Shown here: piece after piece, positions 11,515-62,539 of the stretch
Numbering within the stretch: the stretch's first letter is position 1
How the letters are laid out: each line of letters opens with the position of its first letter
NCBI GenBank assembly: GCA_029204225.1
Contig: CM055096.1
Span: 62,974,957-63,038,956 of the forward strand
Direction: 5' to 3'
Origin: Diphasiastrum complanatum
Lineage: Eukaryota; Streptophyta; Lycopodiopsida; Lycopodiales; Lycopodiaceae
DNA length: 64,000 nt
Notes under the pieces: generated by a model
Told to the model about the DNA's origin: nothing
What the model saw: the letters and a program-made list of their open reading frames with translations, nothing else
Database searches by the model: none
Translations under genes and position numbers: made by a program

Positions 11515-11641
11515 CCAAATTGACTTTTGAAGTGCATGATGGGCATAAATTTTAATATGGCTCCTAATTTTGTCATCCAAATTGACTTTTGAAGTGCATG
11601 ATGGGCATCAAATTTTAATATGGCTCCTAATTTTGTCACCC
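11515..11641. repeat. tandem duplication, 62-bp unit
   Basis: Two adjacent copies (11515-11576 and 11577-11640) of a unit beginning CCAAATTGACTTTTGAAGTG differ only by an inserted base or two and a T/C change, so the duplication is recent. Confidence 0.9.
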
Positions 11642-12861
11642 AATATCTCAGTGCAATGCCCTCCTCTACAACAAATTTCCTTGCTCTAGTTTGGGGATAG
11701 TGTACCCCACCCTATCGTTTGGTCGAATGATTGTAGCTCCTTGTTCTACTTCTATCTAGGGATTGCTAGCCTCAAATTCCCACCTTTCTCTCTTCAACTG
11801 GCAATCTCCCCCTCTCCTTTTTCTCGTTCCTTTTCCCTTTTTCTGCATGTGCGATGCACATCTCTTTTTTGATGGTTTGTTATTAGGAAGCGATATTTTA
11901 TCATGGAATAATTTTCTTCATAATTAGGTCAATCAAGTTGTGAGCACACAAAAGGAATTCAAAGACGCGTCACCACTAAAACTCTTTCACAAGGCATTTG
12001 AAAAGCTTGCTTGAGATTAGGTTGGTCTTGGATGGACCAACTAAGAGGCATTGAGTGACAAGCGATGTTGTTGCACAAAGCTTGAGATCTATAATGATTG
12101 AGATTAGATTTCTTTGATTGGTCAATCATAGATAAATGCTTTTTTGGCCCTTTGCCCCTTCATCTTGGCTTACCAATGTCATCCATCCGATTCACAAGTG
12201 TGATAATCCCATAAGGCTCAAAAAATACTCTACCATCATGATTAGACATGTAATGGCTAGATCTGTGGCTTTATTTTTAAAATGTGCTAAGTAGTGAAGT
12301 AGAGAGTCATCATTTACATATAGTTGATAGGTAGGGTTCAAATCTCACCACTTTGTTTGGGTTGTGTGTGTGTGTTCTCTCCAATAATAAAAAAACAATG
12401 AATATTATAAGAATCGAATCGAACAACTGAAATTCAAACAATTACTTAGATCGTTCGTCTGACAAGTGGAGTTATATCTAGATAGGTGTCTTAGATAGCC
12501 ATGAAGAGAGCAAAAATTTAGACATCTGTGATGGCCATGCAATCTTCGAATTAGATGTTCTATGTCAATCAATGGAGCAATGATATCAGGTACAAAAAGA
12601 AAAAAAAAATAAGAAAGCATTTGACAATGTTAATGCATGTAAAGAAAAATAAAGAATCTATAAATTAATTGTTGTAATACAATGATCAGATCACAAAAAG
12701 GGAATCATGTGACCGATGATGGTTCACAATAGTTGTGCGCTAAGCATTGTGATCCTACTATGTTTATTACATATGAAACAATCCCTCTATATTCTTGAAT
12801 TATTCTCCCTCTCGTGATATATGATTCTAAGGAGTCAAATAACCTAATACAATTGAGTTCT
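11642..12861. other. unassigned; contains leader-like blocks
   Basis: No gene is seen. Around 12,470-12,545 the text GTCTTAGATAGCCATG and GTGATGGCCATGCAATCTTC repeats the block found near 3.2 and 4.95 kb in copia LTR or leader sequence, so part of this interval is likely element-derived. Confidence 0.35.
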
Positions 12862-13432
12862 TACTTGAACTCTAATTCTCGCAATATATTCTTATTTTGA
12901 TTTATTGTACACACACACACACACACACAAAGTTATAGAGATTGTGTCTAACCCGTTCTTGTGAACATGTGTTAGGCACAATGTGGTGTTTACAAGATAA
13001 CGCTAAATTGTTTAGTGTAAACTGTAGAGTCTATAAACATGACAATGAGCAGTTGTTGTGTATAGTAGCATGTTTGACCAGCGACGTAGTCTGCATTAGA
13101 TTTGGTAGAGAAAGAGCTCTATATTGAGTGGTACTGTTTGATACTCGAAAGTATCGCAAGTTGATGGTGTTGAGGTTGCCGAGTCAAGTCGAGTTGAATT
13201 GTCGATGTCGATGGTGGATCACTGAAGTTGAATATTCATTGTCAATTTGACTTTTGCTCTACTTCGAATATCTATGTATTTCTGCAGATTGTTCGAATAT
13301 GCATGTATAATTGCAAATCGTCTCAAATAATAGTTCATTCATGTAGAGAGTGAGTATTTACATTATAATACAGGAGTACTCATAAGATATAATTAGATGA
13401 GTAGGAGCAAGATTAAACTGTAATACTCCTCC
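12862..13432 (-). repeat. copia 3' LTR (minus orientation)
   Basis: It follows, in minus reading, the copia RNase H remnant at 13,440-13,640 and a purine tract (AAGGAGGAGT) like a polypurine tract, so it occupies the 3' LTR position. It aligns with the copy at 7,495-8,035. Differences include an (AC)10 tract at 12,909-12,928 where the other copy has (AT)n. Confidence 0.7.
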
Positions 13433-13439
13433 TTAGGCT

Positions 13440-13640
13440 TACTACTAGCAATCTGAATAAAAATTTAACATACTAGCTAAGGTAGCATGTTTTTCCTTTG
13501 ACAATGGCTTTGTCATAATGTCAACCAACATACTATCTATATGATAGTAATTTTATTTGACATCCTTAATTGGAACTTTTTCTCTTATAAAATAAAATTG
13601 AATTTGAATATGCTAGTTCTAGAGTGAGTTCTTGGGTTCA
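13440..13640 (-). pseudogene. copia RNase H C-terminal remnant
   Basis: Minus-strand reading gives HIQIQFYFIREKVPIKDVK, a stop, then HIDSMLVDIMTKPLSKEKHA, which is the end of the copia RNase H domain (KHI.I..HFIRE...D, then M.ADI.TKPL). The upstream part of pol is cut off near 13,640, where a + strand LTR begins. Confidence 0.75.
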
Positions 13641-13649
13641 GAGAAAGAG

Positions 13650-14541
13650 CTATGCAGCTCAGATTGTTGTGATGAAGTATTGTTGGTCTTGTTGGATTTA
13701 TCTCTACTACTCTCCTAAATCCTATATTAATCTATTTCCATTCATGTTGCTGCATATTTACTTGCATTGTCGCACAGACTATAGAAATACAAGTAAACTT
13801 CAATAGGAAAAAAATCCGAAAAGGCCGAAGTCTACGACAAAGTATCAATTTTACATTTTCTAATATTTTTTGAAGAGTGTCGCATTTTCCCAAAGAAAAA
13901 AAAAATGCGACAAACACTGTGCACTTGTTTTCTCCGAGCACCTTCGACATTTCCTGACACCTTCGACATTCCTTCATAGCCGAATGTCGGATTTCACACT
14001 CACTACCGCACTGTGCAAACTAACGTGACAATGACAGCAGCCACCCACGATCTCCTCAAGATGGCACAAAAATTTCACGCCATCTCTTGTACCTACCATC
14101 TGTACAAATGTAAATTGTATATAATTGATTATCGTAATCAATTAGATACATTGATGAATTTTGCATTTCATTAGAAAAGACAAACATTGTAGATGCTTCT
14201 TATGCATCGATTCCTCCTTCAGACGGATTATCATAGCTTTTACAGTTTGTAGTTAGCTTTGTGAGCACGTGGTCTTGTTCGCAATTGTCTTGTGCTCATC
14301 TGCATCACTGACTTGTATTTCGTTACATTCAATATGAATAAAGTGCTGTCTAGTTTTGCGTTCAGGTTTTGGTCAATATTGCAATACTTTCTGCTTTCTA
14401 TCTGACCTTTTGATTGATTTGTCTGACTATCTACTCATTGCTTCTGCTACCACCATGCATTTATCTCTAAATTTTATCATTGTGTTCGCCTATTGTTGAC
14501 AATAGTGCATGCACCGAGGGAATTTTTTCTTTTTTTGAACA
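13650..14541 (+). repeat. copia 5' LTR (+ orientation), start approximate
   Basis: Non-coding sequence ending just before a + strand primer-binding site. It carries the AAAATGCGACA/CACTGT motif family near 13,890-13,930 and a poly(A) signal-like AATAAAGTG near 14,337. The left end is inferred from where the preceding RNase H fragment stops; no clear TG terminus or 3' partner LTR was found. Confidence 0.55.
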
Positions 14542-14553
14542 TGGTATCAGAGC
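14542..14553 (+). other. primer-binding site (initiator tRNA-Met)
   Basis: A perfect TGGTATCAGAGC 192 bp upstream of the gag ATG at 14,745. It marks a + strand copia element. Confidence 0.88.
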
Positions 14554-14744
14554 GTTTATATCAGAACTCATCTGATTATTTAAGTGGTTTTATGTCAGAG
14601 CTATTTCTATAGCCTGATAAGCTTCTCACAGAACCTGATCCTACTAGCCGATAGGATAACTATTTTCTTGTTTTGTAAGTTTGCACTAAATTTTCATACT
14701 TAAGTCACTGATAGTTGTTACTATCATCTAGACTAATCTTCCGC

Positions 14745-15545
14745 ATGGATTTCCAAGGGAAAGCCAGTCCTATCATGGACAAGCTTGATGGAGCCAATTA
14801 CCATCTGTGAAAATTTAAGATGAGAACTGTGCTAATGGCTAAGGAGTTTTATGAAGTTGTTATAGGTGCAGAGGCAAGACCCGAAGCCGACGATGCAACA
14901 ATCTCTCGATGGAAGCTGAAGGATGGAAAAGCTTTTGCGCTTATCATCCTCAACATCTTAGACATGCAAATCGGCCATGTGTCTGAAGCTCAAACATCCA
15001 AGTAAGTTTGGGACATCTTGAGCACACTATATGAAGTGCGAGATATAGCTTCCAAGCTACATCTCAGGAAGAAATTTTACTCTCTCAAGATGACAAATGG
15101 TGATTCCCTGCAGAATCACATCAACCAGTTCAAGAGCTTGCTAAAGCAAATGGCCACTATCAGATTTGTCATAGACAATCAAGATGCAGTAATGACACTG
15201 CTTTCAAGCTTGCCAAGCTCATATGACAGCTGGGTGATGATCATCATGACACACCCACAGTTGACTCTTTCAAGAGTCATTTCAATGTTGTTGCAGGACG
15301 ACACTCGAATGAACAAAGCCTCCAGTTCCTCGACTGTTGACTCTCACGACTTGTACACCAACAGAGGCTCGACAAAGCAGAAGAAGAAAGGCCCGAAGAT
15401 ATTGACGAAAGATCAGAAGCCAACACAACGTCAAGAGCAGTCGAATCAACCAACAAAGAAGAAGTTTTCGACGGCAAGCGTTCCAACCACGAGATCCAAG
15501 ACTGTCGAATACTACAACCCAAAAATAGCAGTAAGGGATAGTTGA
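14745..15545 (+). pseudogene. copia gag, two nonsense codons
   Basis: It starts MDFQGKASPIMDKLDGANYH and continues through LALIILNILDMQIGHVSEA-like text, FYSLKMTNGDSLQNHINQF and VMTLLSSLPSSYDSWVMII, the classical copia gag (UBN2/retrotran_gag) blocks. A Trp codon is now TGA (14,808-14,810), and an acidic codon after SK is TAA (15,003-15,005). The zinc knuckle survives only as KRSNHEIQDC in a shifted frame near 15,490, with its first Cys pair gone. The protein is very like the gag at 40.9-41.6 kb, so both belong to one lineage. Confidence 0.88.
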
Positions 15546-15589
15546 ATCAAGTGGCAAATGCAGCTGCAGAAGCTCCACAGCCTATTCAA

Positions 15590-16158
15590 GAATCGGATCA
15601 TGACGCCTTCATGACAAACCATCAAGAAGCATCCAACAACAGCTCCTAGTTTCTAGATTTTAGAGCCACATAGCATATGACCAGCCATATTGGTTTCTTC
15701 GAGTCCTATATGCCTTACAATACCAAACGATATGTTTAACTTGGTGACAATAGCACTCAAGTTATCAAAGGTGAAGGTACAGTAAGATTAAGCTTTGCCA
15801 ATGATCAATGTAAGCTATTTTCAAATGTCCTTCATGTACCGAATCTGTCTACAATCTGCTCTCTATTAGCATAATTATAGATCTAGGACATAAGGTAGAA
15901 TTTGAATTTGATCAGTGTAAAGTAGTCGCTAGGACAGGGAAGATCTTAGCACTCAGAAAGAGGCAAGGATACTTGTATAGATTACATCATTGCTTTTCTG
16001 CCTCTAGCCAGGAACTTAGTTTTTCTATTCAGATAAATAAAAAGTTTACTTTGGCATTATAGACTTGGTCATTTGAATCATGCTTCTATACAACAAATGT
16101 CTAAGCAATCCATTGTTCTTGATATCCACTATCCTGACAAGTATAGTTTAGATTGATA
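15590..16158 (+). pseudogene. copia protease and GAG-pre-integrase remnant
   Basis: The + strand shows FLDFRAT, a stop, then HMT, a ruined DSGAT.H protease motif. After it come YMPYNTKRYV, LGDNSTQVIKGEGTVRLSF and FSNVLHVPNLST, then in another frame LLWHYRLGHLNHASIQQMS, the GAG-pre-integrase zinc domain. Homology ends at about 16,158, so the element lacks integrase, reverse transcriptase, RNase H and 3' LTR. Confidence 0.85.
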
Positions 16159-18540
16159 ATCAAGTCCTCGTTATCTAGCCACATCTGAATATCAACAATA
16201 AGTTAGAAATACCTTTTCCCATCAAATGAAGGTATTGAGAATTTTGGTAACTGGTAGATCACTAGACTAATTTTTGTAGGTTTTCAAAGCCTTCATTCTT
16301 GAGCCACTTAATGTTATGACCTTCCGAAATACTTAACCTTAGATTTTGGATTTCATGAGTCAACTAATTTTAGCTTGTGATTTTTAAAATAGTTTAAAGC
16401 AATAATCAGGTTGAATCTAGACTCTATTAGTCTCTAAGACTAGCTCATGATAGAATTGCAACAAAATGCATATACCTCAAAGAGATTCTAGCTTCAGGAT
16501 CTAACAATTAATACAAGCACTTCAAATTATTTAGAAATTTTGATATAGATCAAAATGCACAAGTCAAAAAGATTGATATTTAATACTTGCATCACTTAGA
16601 AACCGAGTATGTAGTGTACAAGAGCCAAAAAAGAGAGAGAATTTACATTATAAAATGTATAAATTCTAAGCAAAATTTGGTCTCCTCAAAGTGGAAGCAA
16701 TAGAATTTTGGCCCAAGAGTATCTAGAAAGGCTATCATGATCAAGCTAAATAGAGTTTATGTCAAGTTGTTAAAGAAGTTTTTTTCCAAGTAGTAGGTAT
16801 CAAAAATAAAATATGCATAATTTTGAAATAAACTCAAAGCACAACATATCTATCTTATTGCACATATACTTTTCACATAAGACATGTATTGATAAGCTAG
16901 TTGTAAAGGCAAAGTGTTCAAAATGTATGGCCACGAGCCAATGACTGTCTACCACATGGCTAGTGCTACAAATGTAGCATATTAAGTTTAAAAAATATGG
17001 CATGTTCATATTCATTTGTTGACACACAAAACTCATTCTATCTTTAAACCCTCTTAACTCAAAACCCCAACCCCCCACCCCCCCTCCTCTCTCTCTCTCA
17101 CACACACACACACTTTTTTTTGTCAACAAAAACAAAATGGAATGTAGTTTATGCAATTTAAGCCATCTTGATGAAAAATACATGGTCTTTTCCTATGTGG
17201 TGATGGATTGATAAGCCTCCATGCGTAGGTTCACTTCTTCATGGCATCAACAACTATACCAATGCACATGGTAAGTAGTTTGAGGATTTTTGTAATGAGT
17301 TTCATGGAGTGATGTAAAAGATGCTCATGCGCAAGCCTCCAAGCTACAAGCCTAGTAATTCTCTTTTGTTGTAGCCATTAGCGCTATATACTTCAACTCA
17401 ACAATGTGTGATGATGGAAGTGACAACTTCTCAAAACTTTAAAATTAAAAGATTATTTCAATTGATCATTTTCATTGGAGGTAATTGTTTTGGAATTAGG
17501 AATGTGTAGGACCCTTCATGCAGCCTTGCATTTTGACAATTGTATCAACCATCAAAAGCCATTTTGGCTATAAGATACAAGCTTCCTACAAATTTGGGGT
17601 CATAGCATACAAGCACATATAATTCAAAAACATCATTTTGACATGCTCCTTTTTTTTTTTTTTTACTTGTATAGATTCACAATAATTATATCATACACAT
17701 CATTTGAAACTTCGAAAAAATTTGAGAACAAAATTTCACATTGATGATTCAACTTTCAGCCCTTGGAACTTGGAAGCTCATCTTTGAAATCCGTGCCCCT
17801 CTCTAAACTATCAAAGGGCATTACGAATTTGAAAGTCAAATGTTTTATCAAATCTTCATTATAAAAAAAAAGCATGACATACAAACTTCATCAACAAACT
17901 ACAAGGCTTAGGCTACACGTAATGCTTGTGTGAACTTTGAAGCAATGCTTGTACCTACCCCTTACCTACCCAAGCCTACTCTCCACTCACCCAAAAGTGC
18001 TTTGGACATAGGTGGAAGTCGTTTTGCAATCAATAAGCCTTAAGGATGCGACGAAAAATCGACAAATACAAACAACCCAATTGTTGAAATTCAGTTTTCA
18101 CCGCTTCATCGTGAATTTATAGGTTTTTAATATGGGTCAAAATCAGTTGGTTTAGTTATAAATCTTAGGTTTTAAGGTATTATGTTAACCTTTTAAGAGA
18201 TTCCTTAATATTTTTGTGAGTTTCTTACAAGGTTAGTTTGAAACTTTTCTTTGGTTCATTTATCCTTTTTGAAGTGTCCTAAACACTGAATCCTGAAGTC
18301 TAATTATGTCGACCGCCTGAGCCAGGAGCGAAGAGTCTTGTCCAATCTCTCATTCGTCATCGATGAATCATGATCCCTGTACATAATTGGCGCACTTGTG
18401 ATTGTTTGTGAGCTCTGGGGATGATCCGATGACGCCATCGTTTGCATGCTGTATCGGAAACCGATCATACATTGTCCTGCACCCATCACGATTCGCGCAT
18501 GATGTTTCCTCAAGACAAAGCACGTGTCCTAGACTCTAGT
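16159..18540. other. unassigned region upstream of the host gene
   Basis: No domain-bearing frame is seen. It contains a C-rich compound tract at 17,063-17,113 (AACCCCAACCCCCC, then CT and CA repeats) and a T14 run near 17,650. A GC-richer patch at 18,300-18,540 has an unrecognised 69-codon minus frame. Confidence 0.4.
17063..17113. repeat. C-rich tract with (CT)n and (CA)n
   Basis: Runs of four to seven C are followed by CT and CA dinucleotides. The minus strand has four or more G-runs and could form a quadruplex. Confidence 0.85.
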
Positions 18541-19014
18541 AATTGTCAGTGTAGCTTTATATTTTTGTGAGATATCAAAATTCAAATCCATCATGTTTCC
18601 AAATTTCATATCTCCATGGCTGGACGGTGGACGTTTGGCGTAGTTCTGGTCCTGCTAGGATCTTATCTTGCATTAACATAGGGATTTAACAATAAGCTCA
18701 TATGTTTGAGAATTAAACGTAAGTTGAATTGCTCGTCATGCAATGCTACTAACAAGTTACACTATGTACTTTGTCGTTTAAGGTTTCTACAAACAAGCAC
18801 ATGCATCTAACATGATTACTTTGCTCATTCTAAGATACTCCCTGTGTTGCTCCAAGGCCCTATAGAGCACAGCCACACTTCAATTCCTCTGTCTTCGCTT
18901 GCTAAAAATACGTCGCTCAGCCAGTATGGTAACTATTGTATGATAGAAGACATATGATAGTCGCTATGACAGGTCTGATCGAGTGTGAATACCAACTTAA
19001 ATATCTATTAACAT

Positions 19015-19022
19015 TATAAAAG
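19015..19022 (+). promoter_or_regulatory. TATA box candidate of the DUF21 gene
   Basis: TATAAAAG lies 237 bp upstream of the ATG at 19,252. Transcription would start near 19,045-19,055 and give a 5' leader of about 200 nt. Position and match to the plant TATA consensus are the only support. Confidence 0.4.
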
Positions 19023-19251
19023 TAGACTGTGCCTGCCTTCGAAGTAACATTTGAAACGTCGGATATGCTTCTCATAGTATATTTCTTATCATCCTCACCT
19101 GCAAATTGTCATCGAATAGTGGATACATCAACCAGTTCATGCCGTGTCATGCCTTAAGAATGTGGAGCATTCTCAATGCAATCTTTCCTCTGACTCGAGA
19201 GTATTCAGACACTCCAAAGTCAGCTTTTCCTCGGATAACGAAAGCAGGGAC

Positions 19252-57962
<38,711 letters not shown>

Positions 57963-60290
57963 AGCAGCAAGTTTAGTTCTACATCAAGAAGTTTTTTAAG
58001 TATGCCATGAGGGATGCTAAAATTCTTTTTTCTCAATTTTGTGATAGGCGAGGCTTTTTATGTCTTCCTTTTTTAAATAATCATTGCTTCAGCAAGCATT
58101 GAGCCCTTTAGTTGTTGAAATAGTTCATTTTCTAGCTACTAACAATGCCTTCTTGTTATAGGATCAGCTTTACAATAATGTACAAGCTTGTGTTATCTAG
58201 TTTGCAATACCTTATGTTGTGGGTTCTCTAAGTGGCTATATTCTTCAAGTGTTCTGTTTCAAGTATGCTTAATATGCCAATTTCACGATGTTTCTATTTA
58301 TTGTTCTCTTATGACTCTCCACATTTGCTACATGAGAGTGTTAATCCTATCTTCTTCTTGAGCCTATTGCACATATGTCATCTTTGGCTCTATAAGAAGT
58401 TCCATTCTGACATTAGGTATGTCTACAACTTACGTCGTTCCTTTCATTGCTAGTACATACAATATACTCCTATAGTCCCTCCCACAACCATTACTATTAC
58501 TTCTAGGTGGTGTTTGTTAGAAGCCTCCTTGTCGAAACCGACCAAGGTAAGGACACAATCAAGTGACGAATGCTCTTTTACTTCCCATTGATAGAGATAC
58601 TACCATCTCATTCCCATGCATTGGAGCTATAGGCCACCATCAAGCATGCTCAGGTCTCCACTAGGCTATAGTGTACCATATCATTGCATCCTACCTACAT
58701 CTTAAGGCTAACATATGATCCTCGCCCAACCATGTGGGAAGAGCTATCCATTCTCCAGGTGAGCATGAACGCCAAAATCATAGAGATTCACCTCTATATA
58801 CATAGTGTAGGTGGGGTCACCTCCACCAACATTATCATGTCCAAACCACGGGTCAATAAACAAGGGGTCGTCGCCCCACACCAATAGAACATCACACATA
58901 GCACCCAAACGATCTATAGTTCCAATTAAGCATTTCGTCCTCTTCTTAAAGTGAGTGTCACAAGCCTATAACCAGAGTCAAAATCGTAAAGGGTCAATAG
59001 ATGCTAGAAACCACAGTCAGGTGTGTGTTTAGATGACACACTCAATAGGTCAGGACAATGTAAATGCCATACGTAAGTTAATGGACCCAACAAATGTTTG
59101 GTAGCAGTAAGGCCTAACTTGAGCATAGGGCTAACGTTGGACAAGGTCCTAAGGTAGGTATTTCATGTATACGCAGTTAGGTGTCCTGTGACACTAGGAG
59201 AGGTGTCATTGCACTTGGTGTAATGCATGCTAATAGCTTACACTGGCCTAGTTGGGGCACTTTCTATAGAAAGAGAGTGTGATGGCTGGGTGGATTAGAC
59301 TATGCTAGTTCTACTATGGTTGCAAAGTATCTAACACTAGTATCAAAGCCATTAGATCAATATGATGATAGTACACTACTAAAAGGACATTTACACTCAC
59401 AATCACACAAGTTAATTTCCAAAGTTTCACCTTTACCACCAGGGATTTTGATATTTTGTGTTGTAGGTTTTTCTCTTTCAGAGAAAATTTCATCATATGT
59501 CCATGCTTGTTGCAGATGAAACAAAAATTTGTCTTTTTAGTCTTGATCTAGAACATAAAGTTTCTTCTTCTTCTACGTTTTCCATCAACAGTTTCTTCTC
59601 AATCAACAAGTTTTGAAGAAGAGATTAGGTTTGATTCTTCAAAGTTTTAATTTTCAGCGCATTTTTGCATCAGAAATGCAACAAAAAATCAGCAAGATTA
59701 AAGCCTGAATTTCAGCGTGTCTTGTGATCCAATATTAGTGCACTTGGCTAGTATTTTTGGGTGCCCTCAAAGGATCAAAATTGAATTGGATTTAGGGAGT
59801 GCCAACGACCAGTTTCAAGCAACAAAATTTCCTTAGATCATCTGGCCAAGGACTGGGTTCACTTTTTTTAGAATTTCAGTGTCTCTTGAAGTGGACATCA
59901 ATGGACCTTGTGACTAGCATAGTGAGTTTCTAATAAACGTCTACAACACATTTTCTTGCTTTCTTCCAACAGCTGTTTCTTGCAGGACATCAGCGAGTTC
60001 CAACGCATTTTATTTCAAGTACAGTCATGTCCCATCCAAAGACTCAACCTTGTAGTGCCCCATCTGTATTCCCCAAAGCTAGCTCCAAAGTTGCTCTTGA
60101 ATGGTTCCAAACCAAAACTTGAGAATACATTGAGATGCGAACTCCAAAGCCACCATCAAGTCCCTCACATGACTGTGCATGCCAATATCTTCCATGGCCC
60201 AAACCAAATGATCTGTACCCATTCATCACTGAAACTTGCATCCTTGATGCAATATTGATATGGCAAATTGACTTACTTAGCCACACTGAC
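57963..60290. other. 3' flank of the DUF21 gene
   Basis: No further exon or clear poly(A) site is assigned. Around 58,960-59,300 some phrases (CCTAGTTGGGGCAC) recall the gypsy LTR at 53.9-54.1 kb, too weakly to delimit an element. Confidence 0.35.
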
Positions 60291-60311
60291 AGTTGAAGCA
60301 AGGTTGCATCG

Positions 60312-60381
60312 AACCGCGGTTCGAACCTCGAACCACGATTCGAATCGTTCGAACCATTCGGAGCCGGTTCGAACCGGATTT
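60312..60381. repeat. cluster of GGTTCGAACC-like palindromes, copy 1
   Basis: Seven or so TTCGAA/TCGAAC units occur in 70 bp (GCGGTTCGAACC, GATTCGAATCG, GCCGGTTCGAACCGG), followed by an A-rich run. A related cluster lies at 63,164-63,235. Confidence 0.85.
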
Positions 60382-60479
60382 AAAAAAAAACAAAAAAAAC
60401 AAAAAACAAACTCCCAAAAAGCCAAAAAAAACACGTTCTGAGATTATTATTTTTTTCCGGTTCGATTTGTTTTCCGATT

Positions 60480-60849
60480 CAAACTTTCAGTAGTGATCAG
60501 GACGTGACCCATTATCGTCATATCAGTCAGGCACTGGTCTCATAGTTGGCTACTTGGGTTAGCCCAGTAGCCACATTGATAGGACATTAGCTTGTATAGT
60601 GGATTTTGGTTTCGTTATGCTATACTCGAGGGCATGTCTTGGGTTTGGTTGTTTAGGCCATATTGGGCCTTATTCTAGTTTGGTGACACTTGTTGATCCC
60701 ATGCAGTTTGGGGCTTTTCCTATATGTACAGTGTTTCCTTGTAATCTATTAACTTTTGTTGTGCCATCTTTGAGAGCTTGTGAGGAATGGCTATGGTGAT
60801 TGATCGATGTGATTTGCATATTACACTAGATTCTATTGGAATTTTAACT
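60480..60849 (+). repeat. probable LTR before a primer-binding site
   Basis: Non-coding sequence directly upstream of the + strand primer-binding site at 60,850, and therefore in the 5' LTR position. The left end is not defined and no partner LTR is seen. Confidence 0.4.
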
Positions 60850-60861
60850 TGGTATCAGAGC
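60850..60861 (+). other. primer-binding site (initiator tRNA-Met)
   Basis: Perfect TGGTATCAGAGC. The following 1.4 kb has no gag frame, so the element is either non-autonomous or badly decayed. Confidence 0.75.
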
Positions 60862-62535
60862 GGCAGGGTGATGTAGGTATGCACGATCCGGTGAAGCCAA
60901 CGTTGACGTCTTTCACCAGAAAATCGGCAATAGAAGCGTCTCAGGGGAGACAACTCCATACAGGGTATCGGCAGTCTGGATGGCAGGAGACAACAAAGTT
61001 CCTTTGATCGGAGCTTCAGGGAAGTGATCAGAACGATCGTCGTAAGTGGCATTCACGGAAGAATTCTAGAAAAACTTGCAGTTCAGTGGTTTCGGGGAAA
61101 TCATCGGTGATGACTGTATAGTTCACTGTATGGACAACCGTTCAGCGTAGTGGAGGAGGTAGAGTAGGATTAGATTGTGAATGCGCGGTTTTGTATCGTG
61201 ATCCAAGCCCCCATAGCATAAAAGTGCAAGTGAGAAGATGAGGTGAGGGCGCAGACAGCGCGCGCGCTCCCACTCAAGTTGAGTGATAGCGGCTGGAGAT
61301 GATTTGTGAATGAAGGAATCCGATTCAACGCGCTGGTGCATTGTAGACCGTAGAATGGAATCCAAAGAAGATCCATCGCGGAGATTGCAAGGATTACAAG
61401 AAGGGTGGGCCGTCAGGTAAAGACTCACCTTTGGATGGGCATGAAAAAGGCCCTTGAAGAGTTGAAAGGTGAAATTGAAGACTCTTCATTAAAACATTTC
61501 AACGGAAATGCCTTTGAAGGGACCCGACTTTTAAAGTCACCAATTCTTCATTAAAAAACTTCATTACAAAGTTCCAGTTCATTTTTGCAAGGCATATTTT
61601 GAATTTCATCACCATTCCATTGAGCGGAGCGCGGGTGACCTGGTGATGGGCTACATTTGCCATTTGGGCATCGTAGGGCCAAATTTGGAACTATTTTTGG
61701 CTTGTGAAACTTGGTGCAGGGTGGTACAATGAGGCATTATCGTTTTGAAATCATTATTGCTTACTTCTGACAGGGTAACAAGGTGTTTGGGAGCGGTAAA
61801 TGTGGTATAGGGGGCGAATGATAGCGGAATTGTGTGGAGAAAGCTATTATTGGCGACAAAAGTGTAGTTTTGGCAGTGTGACTATTCATCATTGGCAACA
61901 ATTTTGAGAGGGCAAGCAATCACAGGTGATAGTTGCATGGACACACGCATCTGTAGCTTGGAAATTTCTCGTTCGGAGAGAAATATGGGCTAGCTTGGAG
62001 GTACACACATTTTGGCGGTCATAGGTGATTGAAGAGCCAGGTGGAAACCATAATTGGGCAAGATAGCGGACTTGCATTGGACTAGCTGTGTGTGGGACAC
62101 ATGGAGGATGAAGAACGGGTCAATAATCACACTTTGGATGCTCATGGTGAGTGGTAAGGGTGATGTTTTACGGATTTTGCAGTTGGTAAGTCAATATTGA
62201 TCAAGTCATTGTAGCTGTGAAGGAGTGTATCAGGTTTGTCATCGATGAGATACACTTCAACGCAAGGTTACACCCCGATTCAAACTGGCCGATTCTTTCC
62301 GGTTTCTTTCTAGCATACCAAATTTTCAAAAATCATATGGTTTCTTGACTTATGTCAACGAACATCAACAATATTCTCTGGTATCATCAATCCTCCAACT
62401 CAACTAGTTCACCTTTCAAAATTAGGTCATCCTTTCTAATAAGGTGTTCTTTTTAATGACATATGTGGATCACAAGATGAACTCTAACTCCAACACTGAC
62501 TTCGTTTGGAAGATCTAGTTGATAAGTGACTCGGT
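60862..62535. other. leader-like region after the primer-binding site
   Basis: GC-richer than its surroundings, with short frames on both strands but no gag or pol motif. It could be the interior of a non-autonomous LTR element, or another host sequence. Confidence 0.35.
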
Positions 62536-62539
62536 TGAT

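Noticed and set aside
18304-18513. 69-codon minus frame upstream of the host gene
   Set aside because: No domain and no start context; the patch is only GC-richer than its neighbours.
60044-60301. Opposing frames of 85 and 100 codons
   Set aside because: Frames on both strands arise from base composition; neither shows a family motif.
60312-60381. tRNA B-box GGTTCGAACC
   Set aside because: The motif occurs many times in tandem without any cloverleaf, so it is a repeat cluster and not a tRNA gene or clear SINE.
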